64,000 bases of DNA from Flagellimonas sp. MMG031 (GTDB lineage Bacteria > Bacteroidota > Bacteroidia > Flavobacteriales > Flavobacteriaceae), in the NCBI RefSeq assembly GCF_040112705.1, contig NZ_CP157804.1, forward strand, positions 374,501 to 438,500, given 5' to 3'. Positions within the stretch are counted from its first letter, which is position 1. Each line of letters opens with the position of its first letter. A program made the translations under genes and the position numbers. The notes beneath the pieces were generated by a model that did not search any database, had not been told where the DNA came from, and was given only the letters and a program-made list of their open reading frames with translations. Below, in pieces: positions 8,434 through 17,120 of the stretch.

Positions 8434-10590
8434 ATGAAAAGATATTTCCCCCTAGCCTTATTGACGCTATTGACAGCTTGCTCAAACTTTGACAAAAACA
8501 AAGCGGACAAACCCTATTTTACAACCTGGGAGCACTATTTGGGTGACCCCGAACGCACACACTACTCCAATCTGGATCAAATTGACACAGCAAATGTTTC
8601 CCAATTAAAATTGGCATGGAGCTATAAAAGTGGCGGACTTCAAGAGGGTAGAACAACTCAGATTCAAACCAGTCCATTAATGGTTGATGGGGTCCTTTAT
8701 GGCGTCAATGCCGCCATCGAACTGTTTGCCCTCGATGCAACTACGGGCAAGGAAGTCTGGAAATTCTCGCCAAAAACCAAAGATGAATCAGGTTTGGGGC
8801 TTAATCGGGGCCTAAATTATTGGAAATCCGATGGAGAACATCCCGGCCGTATCTTTTTCTCATCGGGACCCAAACTTTATGCTGTAGACATAATCACTGG
8901 CGAACCCATTTCTTCATTTGGCAACAACGGCAGTATTGATTTAAGGCAGGGTCTGGGCAGGGACCCCAGCAAATTATCCGTGGTATCGAACACTCCCGGC
9001 GCAGTTTTTCAAAATATATTGATTCAAGGTACCCGAGTGGGCGAAGGTCCAGGCTCCTCACCAGGACATATCCGCGCCTATGATGTGCTCACAGGTGAAA
9101 TTTTATGGACCTTCCATACCATTCCACAGCCCGGGGAATTTGGTTACGATACGTGGCCAGCGGAAGCATATAAAAAAGTAGGAGGCGCCAATAGTTGGCC
9201 CGGTATGGCCTTGGACACCGAACAGGGCATTGTTTACATTCCCACAGGCTCAGCGGCTTTTGATTGGTATGGGGGCGACCGGGAAGGTGCCAACCTTTTT
9301 GCCAATTCCCTACTGGCCCTTAATGCTAACACAGGCGAACGGATTTGGCATTTTCAAATGGTGCACCACGATATTTGGGACCGCGATTTGCCTGCGCCAC
9401 CCAATCTAGTTGATATTGAACGGGACGGACAAACCATTCCTGCCGTGGCTCAGGTTACCAAAAGTGGCCATGTGTTCGTGTTCAACCGCATCACGGGAGA
9501 ACCTTTGTTTCCTATCGAGGAAAAAGCCTATCCCGGTTCCACATTGCTCGGTGAAAAGGCATTTGAAACCCAACCCTTACCCCTAAAACCAGCCCCATTT
9601 GCACGTCAGATATTGACAGAAGACGATTTGTATGCGCCCGACCGCACCGCATTTGTGGATGATTTGGTTTCAGGGAACAAAACTGAAAATACACCCACCG
9701 TGCTTGAAAAGTTCAAGTCCATCACATCCAAAGGACAATTTATTCCCATGGATACCACGGGCGTAATCCTATTCCCCGGTGCCGATGGGGGAGCCGAATG
9801 GGGCGGGGCTGCCCTCGACCCTCGCGATGGCGTGATGTACGTGAATGCCAATGAAATGGCTTGGATCATTAAAATGAAAGAGGTTGGTGGCGGTGCCGAA
9901 GGCTCCAGCGTTGGACAAAGTCTAGCACAAATCCATTGCGCCCGATGCCATGGTGGAGAACTGCAAGGTTTGGCCGGTATTCCAGCACTTCAGAATATAA
10001 AGTTGCGTTTGGAAGCCGATTCCATAAAGACCATCATCCAAAAAGGGCGCGGTGCCATGCCGGGCATGCCCAACCTTTCCACTGATGAAACGGATGCCAT
10101 TACGGAATTTCTGATGGGTATGGAACAAGCAAAAGACCACCGGGTGGAAAAAATAAATGTAGATGTGCCCTATTCGGTCGCTAGTTTCGCAAGATTTAAG
10201 GATGATAGGGGCTATCCTGTTGTGAAACCGCCATGGGGAACCTTGAATGCCATTGACCTCAACACAGGTGAGTATCTATGGACCGTGCCTCTGGGCCACG
10301 AGGAAAGTTTACAAGACCCGAACGTACCCGTTTCCGGACTCGAAAATTACGGCGGGCCTGCCATCACCAAAGGTGGAGTGCTTTTTATTGCCGCCACCAA
10401 GGATGAAAAAATCCGTGCGTTCCATATGAAAACAGGTAAGCAGCTCTGGGAAGACAAACTTCCCGCAGGCGGTTATGCCACTCCCATCACCTATCAAGTG
10501 GATGGCAAGCAATACCTTGTCATTTCTTGCGGGGGCGGAAAAATGGGAACTGCCTCGGGTGATGAATATCGGGCATACGCCCTCGAATAA
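8434..10590 (+). CDS. PQQ-dependent dehydrogenase with embedded cytochrome c domain, lipoprotein
   Basis: A 718-residue periplasmic or outer-surface quinohaemoprotein of the pyrroloquinoline-quinone (glucose/alcohol dehydrogenase) family. A lipoprotein signal ends at LLTAC (Cys16). Beta-propeller blades follow, with GSAAFDWYGGDREG, HHDIWDRDLPAPP and KSGHVFVFNRITGEP typical of the family. A haem c site Cys502-Ala-Arg-Cys505-His506 sits inside a cytochrome c domain (about 490-575; candidate Met ligand in GAMPGMPNL) that is inserted before the last blades (WGTLNAIDLNTGEYLW). It would oxidise a sugar or alcohol and pass electrons to the respiratory chain. No PQQ biosynthesis genes are in the window. 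Its 3' end meets the opposite aldo/keto reductase gene with only 2 bp between. Confidence 0.88.
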   Translation: MKRYFPLALLTLLTACSNFDKNKADKPYFTTWEHYLGDPERTHYSNLDQIDTANVSQLKLAWSYKSGGLQEGRTTQIQTSPLMVDGVLYGVNAAIELFALDATTGKEVWKFSPKTKDESGLGLNRGLNYWKSDGEHPGRIFFSSGPKLYAVDIITGEPISSFGNNGSIDLRQGLGRDPSKLSVVSNTPGAVFQNILIQGTRVGEGPGSSPGHIRAYDVLTGEILWTFHTIPQPGEFGYDTWPAEAYKKVGGANSWPGMALDTEQGIVYIPTGSAAFDWYGGDREGANLFANSLLALNANTGERIWHFQMVHHDIWDRDLPAPPNLVDIERDGQTIPAVAQVTKSGHVFVFNRITGEPLFPIEEKAYPGSTLLGEKAFETQPLPLKPAPFARQILTEDDLYAPDRTAFVDDLVSGNKTENTPTVLEKFKSITSKGQFIPMDTTGVILFPGADGGAEWGGAALDPRDGVMYVNANEMAWIIKMKEVGGGAEGSSVGQSLAQIHCARCHGGELQGLAGIPALQNIKLRLEADSIKTIIQKGRGAMPGMPNLSTDETDAITEFLMGMEQAKDHRVEKINVDVPYSVASFARFKDDRGYPVVKPPWGTLNAIDLNTGEYLWTVPLGHEESLQDPNVPVSGLENYGGPAITKGGVLFIAATKDEKIRAFHMKTGKQLWEDKLPAGGYATPITYQVDGKQYLVISCGGGKMGTASGDEYRAYALE

Positions 10591-10592
10591 GT

Positions 10593-11633
10593 TTAAGGTG
10601 CGGGATTTGGAATAGTGTTGTGGATTTCCTCAATGCCATCCAACACCTCATCGGAAAGGTCTACATCGATACTGCCGATGTTTTCCTTGAGTTGTTCCAT
10701 ACTGGTTGCACCAATGATGTTACTCGTTAAAAATGGCCGGGTATTTACAAAAGCCAATGCCATTTGGGCGAGGCTAAGGTCGTGTGCTTTGGCCAATTCC
10801 GCATAAGCTTCGGTAGCTTGGGTGGCAGTCTCCCCGCTATATCGGTTATAATTTGGAAACAAGGTTACCCTGGCCTTTCTTGGAGGAACATCAGTAAGGT
10901 ATTTACCACTTAGCACTCCAAAACCTAAGGGTGAATATGCCAAAAGTCCGATTTGTTCGCGCATGGAAATTTCGGAAAGACCCACCTCGAACAAACGGTT
11001 CAGCAAACTATAAGGGTTCTGGATGGTCTTCATCCTAGGCAAGGATTGGTGTACCTTGCTTTCTTCCAAATACCGCATGGTACCCCATGGCGTCTCATTG
11101 GAAATCCCAACGTGGCGGATTTTGCCTTCCGCAATTAGGTCACGCAACGTTTCCAATACTTGATGGATATTGTCATCCCAAACATCAACGGCATGGGCAT
11201 TATACCCGCGTTGGCCAAAATAATTGGTCTTCCGCTCTGGCCAGTGCAATTGGTATAGGTCGATATAATCCGTTTGAAGGCGCTTTAAACTGCCCTCCAC
11301 CGCACTGATGATGGATTCCTTGCTGAACCCCGAGTCACGGATATGCCGTGCTGCGTGCCCTGGCCCTGCAATTTTGGATGCCAGCACCACTTTATCCCGA
11401 TTTCCCGTTTTTTTGAACCAGTTTCCAATCAATTCTTCGGTAACGGCATAGAGTTCCTTTTTTGAAGGGATTGGGTATAATTCCGCGGTATCGAAAAAGT
11501 TCACCCCTTGATCCAAGGCATAGTCCATTTGCTCATGGGCATCATCTTCATTATTCTGGCGGCCCCACGTCATAGTGCCCAAGCAAATTTTACTGATGCG
11601 GATATCGGTATGTGGAATTCTGGTATATTTCAT
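10593..11633 (-). CDS. NADP(H)-dependent aldo/keto reductase (Tas-like)
   Basis: The 346-residue protein is a cytoplasmic aldo/keto reductase of the group that includes E. coli Tas. It shows the tetrad context: NFFDTAELYP (Asp, Tyr), VVLASKIAGPG (Lys) and LYQLHWPER (His), plus the phosphate-binding C-terminal strand TSNIIGATSMEQLKENI. The N-terminus MKYTRIPHTDIRISKICLGTM is canonical. The physiological substrate cannot be read from sequence. It lies 60 bp downstream of the exonuclease III gene on the same strand and probably shares its transcript. Confidence 0.93.
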   Translation of the reverse strand: MKYTRIPHTDIRISKICLGTMTWGRQNNEDDAHEQMDYALDQGVNFFDTAELYPIPSKKELYAVTEELIGNWFKKTGNRDKVVLASKIAGPGHAARHIRDSGFSKESIISAVEGSLKRLQTDYIDLYQLHWPERKTNYFGQRGYNAHAVDVWDDNIHQVLETLRDLIAEGKIRHVGISNETPWGTMRYLEESKVHQSLPRMKTIQNPYSLLNRLFEVGLSEISMREQIGLLAYSPLGFGVLSGKYLTDVPPRKARVTLFPNYNRYSGETATQATEAYAELAKAHDLSLAQMALAFVNTRPFLTSNIIGATSMEQLKENIGSIDVDLSDEVLDGIEEIHNTIPNPAP

Positions 11634-11693
11634 CTTTTACTATTTAGGACGGATAAAGGTAAGGAATCAGAAATATCGGCCTTTACGGGAACG

Positions 11694-12458
11694 TTATTTT
11701 TCCACTTCCAACAAAATGGGACAATGATCGCTGTGCTTGGCTTCGGACAGGATTACGGAACGCTTCAATCGGTCCTGCAAGGGCTCGGCCACCATTCCAT
11801 AATCCAAACGCCATCCTTTATTATTGGCCCTGGCATTGGCGCGGTAACTCCACCAGGTATAATTGTCGGGTTCCTTGTTGAAATGTCGGAAACTATCAAT
11901 AAAGCCACTTTTCATAAAATTGCCGATCCATTCGCGTTCTACGGGCAAAAATCCAGACACATTCTTGTTTCGGACGGGATCATGGATATCGATGGCTTCG
12001 TGACAAATATTGTAATCCCCGCATACAATGAGATTGGGACGTTCCTTTCGAAGCTCCTCGGAATATTTTTGAAAATCCGCCATGTAGGTCAATTTAAAAT
12101 CCAAGCGGTCCATATTGGTCCCGGAAGGCAAATACATGCTCATTATGGACAGATCTCCGTAGTCGGCTCTGATATTTCGCCCTTCATGGTCCATATAGTC
12201 GATACCCGTACCAAATTCCACATGGTCCGGCTTCTCTTTACAAAGTAAAGCCACACCACTATATCCTTTTTTCTGGGCACTGAACCAGTAGTGATGGGGA
12301 TACCCAGCCTCCTCAAAAAGTTGGGTGTCCACCTGGTCCTCCATGGCCTTGGTCTCTTGAAGACAGATGATATCGGGGGAAACCGTTTGTAACCAATCCA
12401 CAAATCCTTTGTTCATTGCGGCACGGATTCCGTTGACATTGTATGATGCGATTTTCAT
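11694..12458 (-). CDS. xth: Exodeoxyribonuclease III
   Basis: An AP endonuclease / 3'-5' exonuclease of base-excision repair, 254 residues. EEP-fold motifs are complete: KIASYNVNGIRAA, DIICLQETKA (metal-binding Glu), VCGDYNICHEAIDI and the C-terminal SDHCPILLEV (Asp-His pair). The start at 12458 (MKIASYNVNG) was preferred to an in-frame ATG at 12476 because it is the usual family start and because a -7 box lies at 12474-12481. The longest opposite-strand open frame over it is a shadow. Confidence 0.95.
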   Translation of the reverse strand: MKIASYNVNGIRAAMNKGFVDWLQTVSPDIICLQETKAMEDQVDTQLFEEAGYPHHYWFSAQKKGYSGVALLCKEKPDHVEFGTGIDYMDHEGRNIRADYGDLSIMSMYLPSGTNMDRLDFKLTYMADFQKYSEELRKERPNLIVCGDYNICHEAIDIHDPVRNKNVSGFLPVEREWIGNFMKSGFIDSFRHFNKEPDNYTWWSYRANARANNKGWRLDYGMVAEPLQDRLKRSVILSEAKHSDHCPILLEVEK

Positions 12459-12473
12459 AAAATCAAATTTCCT

Positions 12474-12481
12474 CAAAAATA
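12474..12481 (-). promoter_or_regulatory. Candidate -7 box for xth
   Basis: The minus strand reads TATTTTTG, an exact TAnnTTTG match, 16 bases upstream of the ATG at 12458. It would place the transcription start within the longer alternative frame, supporting the shorter start. Confidence 0.4.
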
Positions 12482-12582
12482 GCCATTGTGGCTGGCTCCT
12501 TAAAATTGATTTTAATGATCATGGCATCGAATAATAGAATCGCAGTCCAACTCTTGATCTTTTCCCTTAATTTTATGGCAAA

Positions 12583-13152
12583 ATGGCCAGCATGACCTCA
12601 CTTGTTTTGATAGACATCCAACTCGGTCTTCAGGAAACCTCCTTTTATGGCACGGAACGGAACCATCCAAACGCCGAAGAAAATTGTGGCAGGCTACTCC
12701 ACTTTTTTAGATCCAAACAATTGCCCGTTTTCCACGTAAAGCATAACTCCACCAATCTAAGTTCGCCCTTGCATCCCAGCAAGATGAGCAATAATTTTCA
12801 TCCAGCCGTAGAACCTTTGGTGAGTGAGCCCGTATTGGAAAAAACAGTGAATAGCGCTTTTATCGGAACAGACCTTGAGCTTCGTTTAAAAGCTTTGAAC
12901 ATCACCGATATCGTAGTGGCAGGGCTCACTATGGAGCACTGTATTTCCACTTCGGTGCGAATGGCCTCCAACTTGGGCTTTCATGTGACCTTGGTCTCCG
13001 ACGCCACGGCAGCTTTCGACAAAGTGGGGTTTGACGGGAACCGATATGGCGCTGATGTAATCTTCCATACCGAATTGGCCAGCTTAAAAGATGAATTTGC
13101 CACCATCAAGGATACGGATACCTTGTTGGAAGAACTCGATAAATCAGTTTAA
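12583..13152 (+). CDS. Isochorismatase-family cysteine hydrolase
   Basis: A 189-residue cytoplasmic hydrolase of the isochorismatase-like fold (nicotinamidase-type). The catalytic Asp is in LVLIDIQLG, a Lys in VLEKTVNSAF and the Cys in AGLTMEHCISTSVRMAS, giving the Asp-Lys-Cys triad of cysteine hydrolases. Start may be 12583 (MASMTSLVLIDIQ) or 12592 (MTSLVLIDIQ); the sequence does not decide. Its stop codon overlaps the ATG of the following TonB-dependent receptor by one base (TAATG), so the two are translationally coupled. The coupling invites the idea that it acts on the product imported by that receptor, but the substrate is unknown. Confidence 0.88.
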   Translation: MASMTSLVLIDIQLGLQETSFYGTERNHPNAEENCGRLLHFFRSKQLPVFHVKHNSTNLSSPLHPSKMSNNFHPAVEPLVSEPVLEKTVNSAFIGTDLELRLKALNITDIVVAGLTMEHCISTSVRMASNLGFHVTLVSDATAAFDKVGFDGNRYGADVIFHTELASLKDEFATIKDTDTLLEELDKSV

Positions 13153-15224
13153 TGAAATTGAAAACAAAAGGACTTCCCTTATTTGCTCTTTTATTTGTAC
13201 TCCAAAGCTTTTCACAACAGAATCAACCCAAGGATTCCATTACTGCCCTGGAAGAAGTGATATTGACCCAAGATGCCATTCCCAAAAAGGCAACGGGCAT
13301 CACGTCCTCGTCGAAAATTTCGGCCCAGACCTTTGAGCGGTTCAATCCTACCGACATTCCCTCGGCCATAAACCAGATTTCGGGAGTATACATTTTGTCT
13401 GGTGCCATCAATACGAATCGTATCACCATACGGGGCGTTGGGGCCAGAACTCCCTATGGCACAAATAAACTACGGATGTATTTTAACGGTATTCCAGTCA
13501 CCAATGGAACCGGAGTCTCTACCATTGAAGCCTACGACGTGGAGGATTTGGGCGCCGTTGAGATCATCAAGGGACCAAAAGCCACGGCTTATGGTTCCAA
13601 TTTGGGCGGAGCCATTTTATTGGACACCAAAGCTTCCGTAGAGGACAAGACCCAGCTTATCAATTCCTTTACCGTGGGATCCTACAATATGCTCAAGGAC
13701 AACTTGACCTTTTCCCATTCCGAAAGTGGATTGAACATTTCCTTGAGCTACAATCATTTGGAAACGGATGGATTTAGACAGAACAGTAGGTTTGAACGTG
13801 ATGGTCTATTGCTGAACACCCAGTTTCGAACTGGACAAAAGAGTAGCATGGCCCTTTTGGTCAATTATATCGATTATACGGCCCAAATTCCGAGTTCAAT
13901 CAATCAAACGGACTTTGAAGAAGACCCCACAAGAGCTCCCAACAATTGGCTGGAATCACAAGGTTTTGAGGCAAATGATTATATTTTGACAGGTTTGTCC
14001 CATACCTATCAGTTCTCTGAAACCTTTGAGAATACCACCAGTATTTTTTACACCTACTTGGACCATTACGAACCAAGACCGTTCAATATTTTGGATGAAT
14101 TTACCAATGGTTTTGGTCTTCGGAGTCGTTTTACTGGGAAATGGGGAAAGGCTGATTTCTCCTTCGGAGGTGAGTTGTACAAAGATGAATACCACTGGGG
14201 TACTTTCGAAAATTTGTACGAAGAAAACAATGGCAATGGCAGCTTACAAGGTGAACAATTGAGCGACAACACCGAGTTTAGACGACAGCTCAACCTTTTT
14301 GGAACGGTAACCTATCCCATCACCACACAACTTACCGCGCAATTTGGCCTCAATGTGAACAAGACACATTACGATTTTAGGGACCTGTTCAATCAAGGGG
14401 ATACCAATGCATCCGCCGAACGCGATTTCGATGCCATTATACTTCCCAATCTAGGAATCCGCTATCAACTGAAAAACGGGGAACTCTACGCCAACCTGAG
14501 TAGGGGTTTTTCCAACCCCAGTTTAGAGGAAACTTTGACACCTGATGGCGTCATCAACCCAGATATTGCACAAGAAACAGGAACCAATTATGAACTGGGC
14601 AGTACCTGGCAACTATGGGAAAACAAACTCTCGGCCAACGTGGCCCTCTATCGAATGAACGTCAAAAATCTGCTGGTGGCCCAACGGGTGGGTGAAGATG
14701 AGTTTATTGGCCGAAATGCTGGCGAGACACGCCATCAAGGCTTCGAGGTGGATGTACAGTACCGGGAAAAACTTTCCCCGTCCATCACCTTTTCGCCCTA
14801 CCTGAGCTACACGCTTAACGACCATAGTTTCGTGGATTTTGTGAATGGAGACAATGATTTTTCGGGCAATCCGCTTACGGGAGTCCCTAAAAACCGCTTA
14901 AGCTCTGGTATCGATTTTAGGCATTCCAGTGGATTGCAACTGAACCTCATCCATCAATTTGTGGATGACATTCCGTTAACGGATGCCAATACCCTCAGCA
15001 GCGATTCTTTTAATGTATTCCATTCCAAAATGAGCTTTGCCACTTCGATCTCAACCCATGTGAATTTGGGTTTGAATGTTGGCATCAACAATATATTTGA
15101 CACTAACTATGCCCAATCGGTACTGATCAATGCCGTTGGATTTGGTGGTTCACAACCCCGATATTATTATCCGGGCAATGGCCGGAATTATTTTGGAGGG
15201 TTCCGATTGAACTATGTATTTTAA
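13152..15224 (+). CDS. TonB-dependent outer-membrane receptor (FecA/siderophore-like)
   Basis: A 690-residue outer-membrane transporter. The signal peptide ends near LQSFSQQ; there is no carboxypeptidase-like N-terminal domain. A TonB-box-like region (ALEEVILTQDA) is followed by the plug (about 45-150) with ITIRGVGARTPYGTNKLRMY and VEIIKGPKATAYGSNLGGAI, then a 22-strand-type barrel ending in the terminal beta-signal FGGFRLNYVF. Plug features resemble iron-siderophore/citrate receptors, so ferric chelate uptake is likely but not shown. It overlaps the upstream hydrolase by one base and is followed after 12 bp by a DUF1801 gene. Confidence 0.9.
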   Translation: MKLKTKGLPLFALLFVLQSFSQQNQPKDSITALEEVILTQDAIPKKATGITSSSKISAQTFERFNPTDIPSAINQISGVYILSGAINTNRITIRGVGARTPYGTNKLRMYFNGIPVTNGTGVSTIEAYDVEDLGAVEIIKGPKATAYGSNLGGAILLDTKASVEDKTQLINSFTVGSYNMLKDNLTFSHSESGLNISLSYNHLETDGFRQNSRFERDGLLLNTQFRTGQKSSMALLVNYIDYTAQIPSSINQTDFEEDPTRAPNNWLESQGFEANDYILTGLSHTYQFSETFENTTSIFYTYLDHYEPRPFNILDEFTNGFGLRSRFTGKWGKADFSFGGELYKDEYHWGTFENLYEENNGNGSLQGEQLSDNTEFRRQLNLFGTVTYPITTQLTAQFGLNVNKTHYDFRDLFNQGDTNASAERDFDAIILPNLGIRYQLKNGELYANLSRGFSNPSLEETLTPDGVINPDIAQETGTNYELGSTWQLWENKLSANVALYRMNVKNLLVAQRVGEDEFIGRNAGETRHQGFEVDVQYREKLSPSITFSPYLSYTLNDHSFVDFVNGDNDFSGNPLTGVPKNRLSSGIDFRHSSGLQLNLIHQFVDDIPLTDANTLSSDSFNVFHSKMSFATSISTHVNLGLNVGINNIFDTNYAQSVLINAVGFGGSQPRYYYPGNGRNYFGGFRLNYVF

Positions 15225-15236
15225 AGTGGAAGAAAT

Positions 15237-15590
15237 TTGAATGTGAACGAAATCGATCAGTATATAAGTCAGTTTCCTATGGAGGTCCAAAAGCAATTAC
15301 AGCGTATACGGACCATCATCAAAAAGGCAGCGCCCGATGCAGTGGAGCAAATAGTTTATGGTATGCCTGGATACAAAACTAATGGCAAACCTTTGGTTTA
15401 CTTTGCCGGATATAAAAACCACATCGGTTTTTATGCAACCCCATCGGGACACGAGGCATTTCAAAAAGAGCTTTCAAAATACAAACAAGGAAAGGGTTCC
15501 GTACAGTTTCCTTTGAACCAGACTATTCCTTTTGACCTCATTGAACAAATCGTTAGGTTTAGGGTCCAAGAGAACGCAGAAAAATCATGA
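15237..15590 (+). CDS. DUF1801 (YdhG-like) family protein
   Basis: A 117-residue small cytoplasmic protein of the DUF1801 / YdhG group, structurally related to frataxin-like proteins. Typical segments are EVQKQLQRIRTIIKKAAPDAVEQI, YGMPGYKTNGKPLVYFAGYKNHIGFY and KGSVQFPLNQTIP. Some relatives are called putative iron chaperones, which would suit a place behind a TonB receptor, but function is not established. Its stop overlaps the start of the following GyrI-like gene by four bases (ATGA). Confidence 0.9.
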   Translation: MNVNEIDQYISQFPMEVQKQLQRIRTIIKKAAPDAVEQIVYGMPGYKTNGKPLVYFAGYKNHIGFYATPSGHEAFQKELSKYKQGKGSVQFPLNQTIPFDLIEQIVRFRVQENAEKS

Positions 15591-16072
15591 CGCCAAACAT
15601 AACAACTTTACCCAAGATCCATTTAATAGGCCAGAACATCAAAACATCCTTTGCCAACGACAAAACCGTTGAGCTCTGGCGCAATTTTATGTCTCGTAAA
15701 AAAGAAGTACGACACCAAAAGGACGATAATCTCTATTCCGTTGAAATCTACCCCAACTCTTCCTTTTTTGATGCTTTTGACCCGACAAAGACATTTGAAA
15801 AATGGGCGGCTATTTCAGTTTCCAAAATAGAAGAAATACCAAAGAACATGGAAGCCTTGACCATACCCGAAGGACTGTATGCGGTATTCAATTACAAAGG
15901 AAAGCCAAGCGAGGCCATGGATACCTTCCAATATATGTATGGGGAATGGCTGCCAAATTCAGCATACGAGATGGATGGCCGACCATTTTTTGCACTCATG
16001 GGTGAAGCTTATAAAGGAGAGCATCCAGACTCGGAAGAAAGCTTTTGGCTTCCGATAAAGCATAAGTCATAG
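15587..16072 (+). CDS. GyrI-like / effector-binding domain protein
   Basis: A stand-alone 161-residue GyrI-like small-molecule-binding domain, the fold used as effector domain in AraC- and MerR-type regulators (BmrR, SbmC). Seen here are IHLIGQNIKTSF, LYSVEIYPNSSFFDAFDPTKTFEKWAAISV and the IPEGLYAVFNYKGKPSEAMDTFQYMYGEWLP segment, which is the typical second half. No DNA-binding domain is present. It overlaps the upstream DUF1801 gene by four bases, so the two are likely co-translated. The ligand is unknown. Confidence 0.87.
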   Translation: MTPNITTLPKIHLIGQNIKTSFANDKTVELWRNFMSRKKEVRHQKDDNLYSVEIYPNSSFFDAFDPTKTFEKWAAISVSKIEEIPKNMEALTIPEGLYAVFNYKGKPSEAMDTFQYMYGEWLPNSAYEMDGRPFFALMGEAYKGEHPDSEESFWLPIKHKS

Positions 16073-16114
16073 TTCAACACCTTTCCTTTAAATCCAACTT
16101 TGAAAATTGAAATT

Positions 16115-16138
16115 TTATTTAGATATTTATCTAAATAA
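16115..16138. promoter_or_regulatory. Probable SdpR (ArsR-family) operator
   Basis: A perfect 10-bp inverted repeat, TTATTTAGAT at 16115-16124 and ATCTAAATAA at 16129-16138, with a 4-bp ATTT spacer. It ends 8 bp before the ATG of the ArsR-family gene sdpR, where an autorepressor is expected to bind and block the promoter. The symmetry fits a winged-helix dimer. Confidence 0.7.
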
Positions 16139-16146
16139 CTAAATGA

Positions 16147-16401
16147 ATGAACAAACTGTTCAAAGCCCTCAATGATGAAACTCGAAGACAAATTGTGGAA
16201 CTCCTTAAAGAAAAGGATATGAATGCCGGGGAGATTGCAGAAAGATTTGATATTTCAAAACCGAGTATTTCGCATCATTTGGACATACTGAAGCAAGCCG
16301 ACTTGGTGAGTAGCGAAAAAAGGGGGCAGTTTGTGGAATACTCCCTCAACACCACCATTTTGGAAGATTTGATCAACTGGATACTAACCTTAAAGAAATA
16401 A
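16147..16401 (+). CDS. sdpR: ArsR-family autorepressor, SdpR-like
   Basis: An 84-residue winged-helix regulator: MNKLFKALNDETRRQIVELL, then the recognition region NAGEIAERFDISKPSISHHLDILKQADLV and the wing SEKRGQFVEYSLN. No Cys metal-binding pair (CxC) is present, so it is not a metal sensor. It precedes the sdpI-like gene by 3 bp, the same pair as in the Bacillus sdpRI operon, where SdpR is released from DNA by SdpI sensing the SdpC toxin. A 10-bp perfect inverted repeat lies directly upstream. Whether a toxin exists in this organism is not visible here. Confidence 0.92.
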   Translation: MNKLFKALNDETRRQIVELLKEKDMNAGEIAERFDISKPSISHHLDILKQADLVSSEKRGQFVEYSLNTTILEDLINWILTLKK

Positions 16402-16404
16402 ATT

Positions 16405-17046
16405 ATGAATCTTAAAAAGGAACTACCGCTTATCGGAATCGTGCTGCTACCCTTTGTTTACTTGGCCTATGTTTGGAACCAACTACCGGCCCAAGTACCT
16501 ATGCACTACAATATTGAGGGCGAAATAGACCGATATGGCAATAAGTCAGAACTCATCTTGATTCCAATTATGACCTCGTTGCTCATCTATCTGATTTTTT
16601 TGGCAGTTCCCTATATTGACCCCAAAAAACAGATTCAAAAAATGGGCGGCAAGTATGATACCTTAAAATTTATCATCACCACATTCATGTCCATCTTGGC
16701 GCTGTTCATCATCTATACTGCCAAAAATCAAACTTTGACAGACCCAGATTATATTTTATTAGGCTGTGGAGTTCTCTTCCTTATTTTAGGAAATTACTTT
16801 AAAACCCTAAAAGCGAATTATTTTATCGGTATCCGAACTCCATGGACCTTGGAATCTGAAAGTGTCTGGAAGGCGACCCATAAACTTGCCGGTAAAATTT
16901 GGTTCTTGGGCGGGCTGCTCATCATCCTATCCTGTCTCATTCTGGATGGCAAAACCAACTTTATTGTTTTTATATGCATAACCGCAATAATGGTATTGGT
17001 ACCCGTGCTGTATTCCTATCTATTGTTTCGGAAACAGGAGGCGTAA
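16405..17046 (+). CDS. sdpI: SdpI-family membrane protein (DUF1648 + SdpI domain)
   Basis: A 213-residue integral membrane protein with about six hydrophobic helices. The N-terminal DUF1648 motif reads LPAQVPMHYNIEGEIDRYGNKSELILIPIM; the C-terminal half has the SdpI signature YFKTLKANYFIGIRTPWTLESESVWKATHK. In Bacillus, SdpI gives immunity to the SdpC killing factor and controls SdpR; in this family outside Bacilli the role is less clear. It starts 3 bp after sdpR and should be in the same operon. Confidence 0.92.
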   Translation: MNLKKELPLIGIVLLPFVYLAYVWNQLPAQVPMHYNIEGEIDRYGNKSELILIPIMTSLLIYLIFLAVPYIDPKKQIQKMGGKYDTLKFIITTFMSILALFIIYTAKNQTLTDPDYILLGCGVLFLILGNYFKTLKANYFIGIRTPWTLESESVWKATHKLAGKIWFLGGLLIILSCLILDGKTNFIVFICITAIMVLVPVLYSYLLFRKQEA

Positions 17047-17120
17047 TTTCAATCATTCGACAAAAGCACCCCCAAGGTTTCCCACTAATCCGTATCTTAG
17101 ATGAGCTATTGAAACCTATC

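Noticed and set aside
11508..12248. Plus-strand open frame of 246 residues
   Set aside because: It lies wholly antisense to exonuclease III and the end of the aldo/keto reductase gene, both of which have full family motifs; the composition is that of a shadow frame.
16899..17120. Longer start for the DUF3124 lipoprotein
   Set aside because: It would overlap sdpI and put a hydrophilic segment in front of a perfect lipoprotein signal beginning at 17121.
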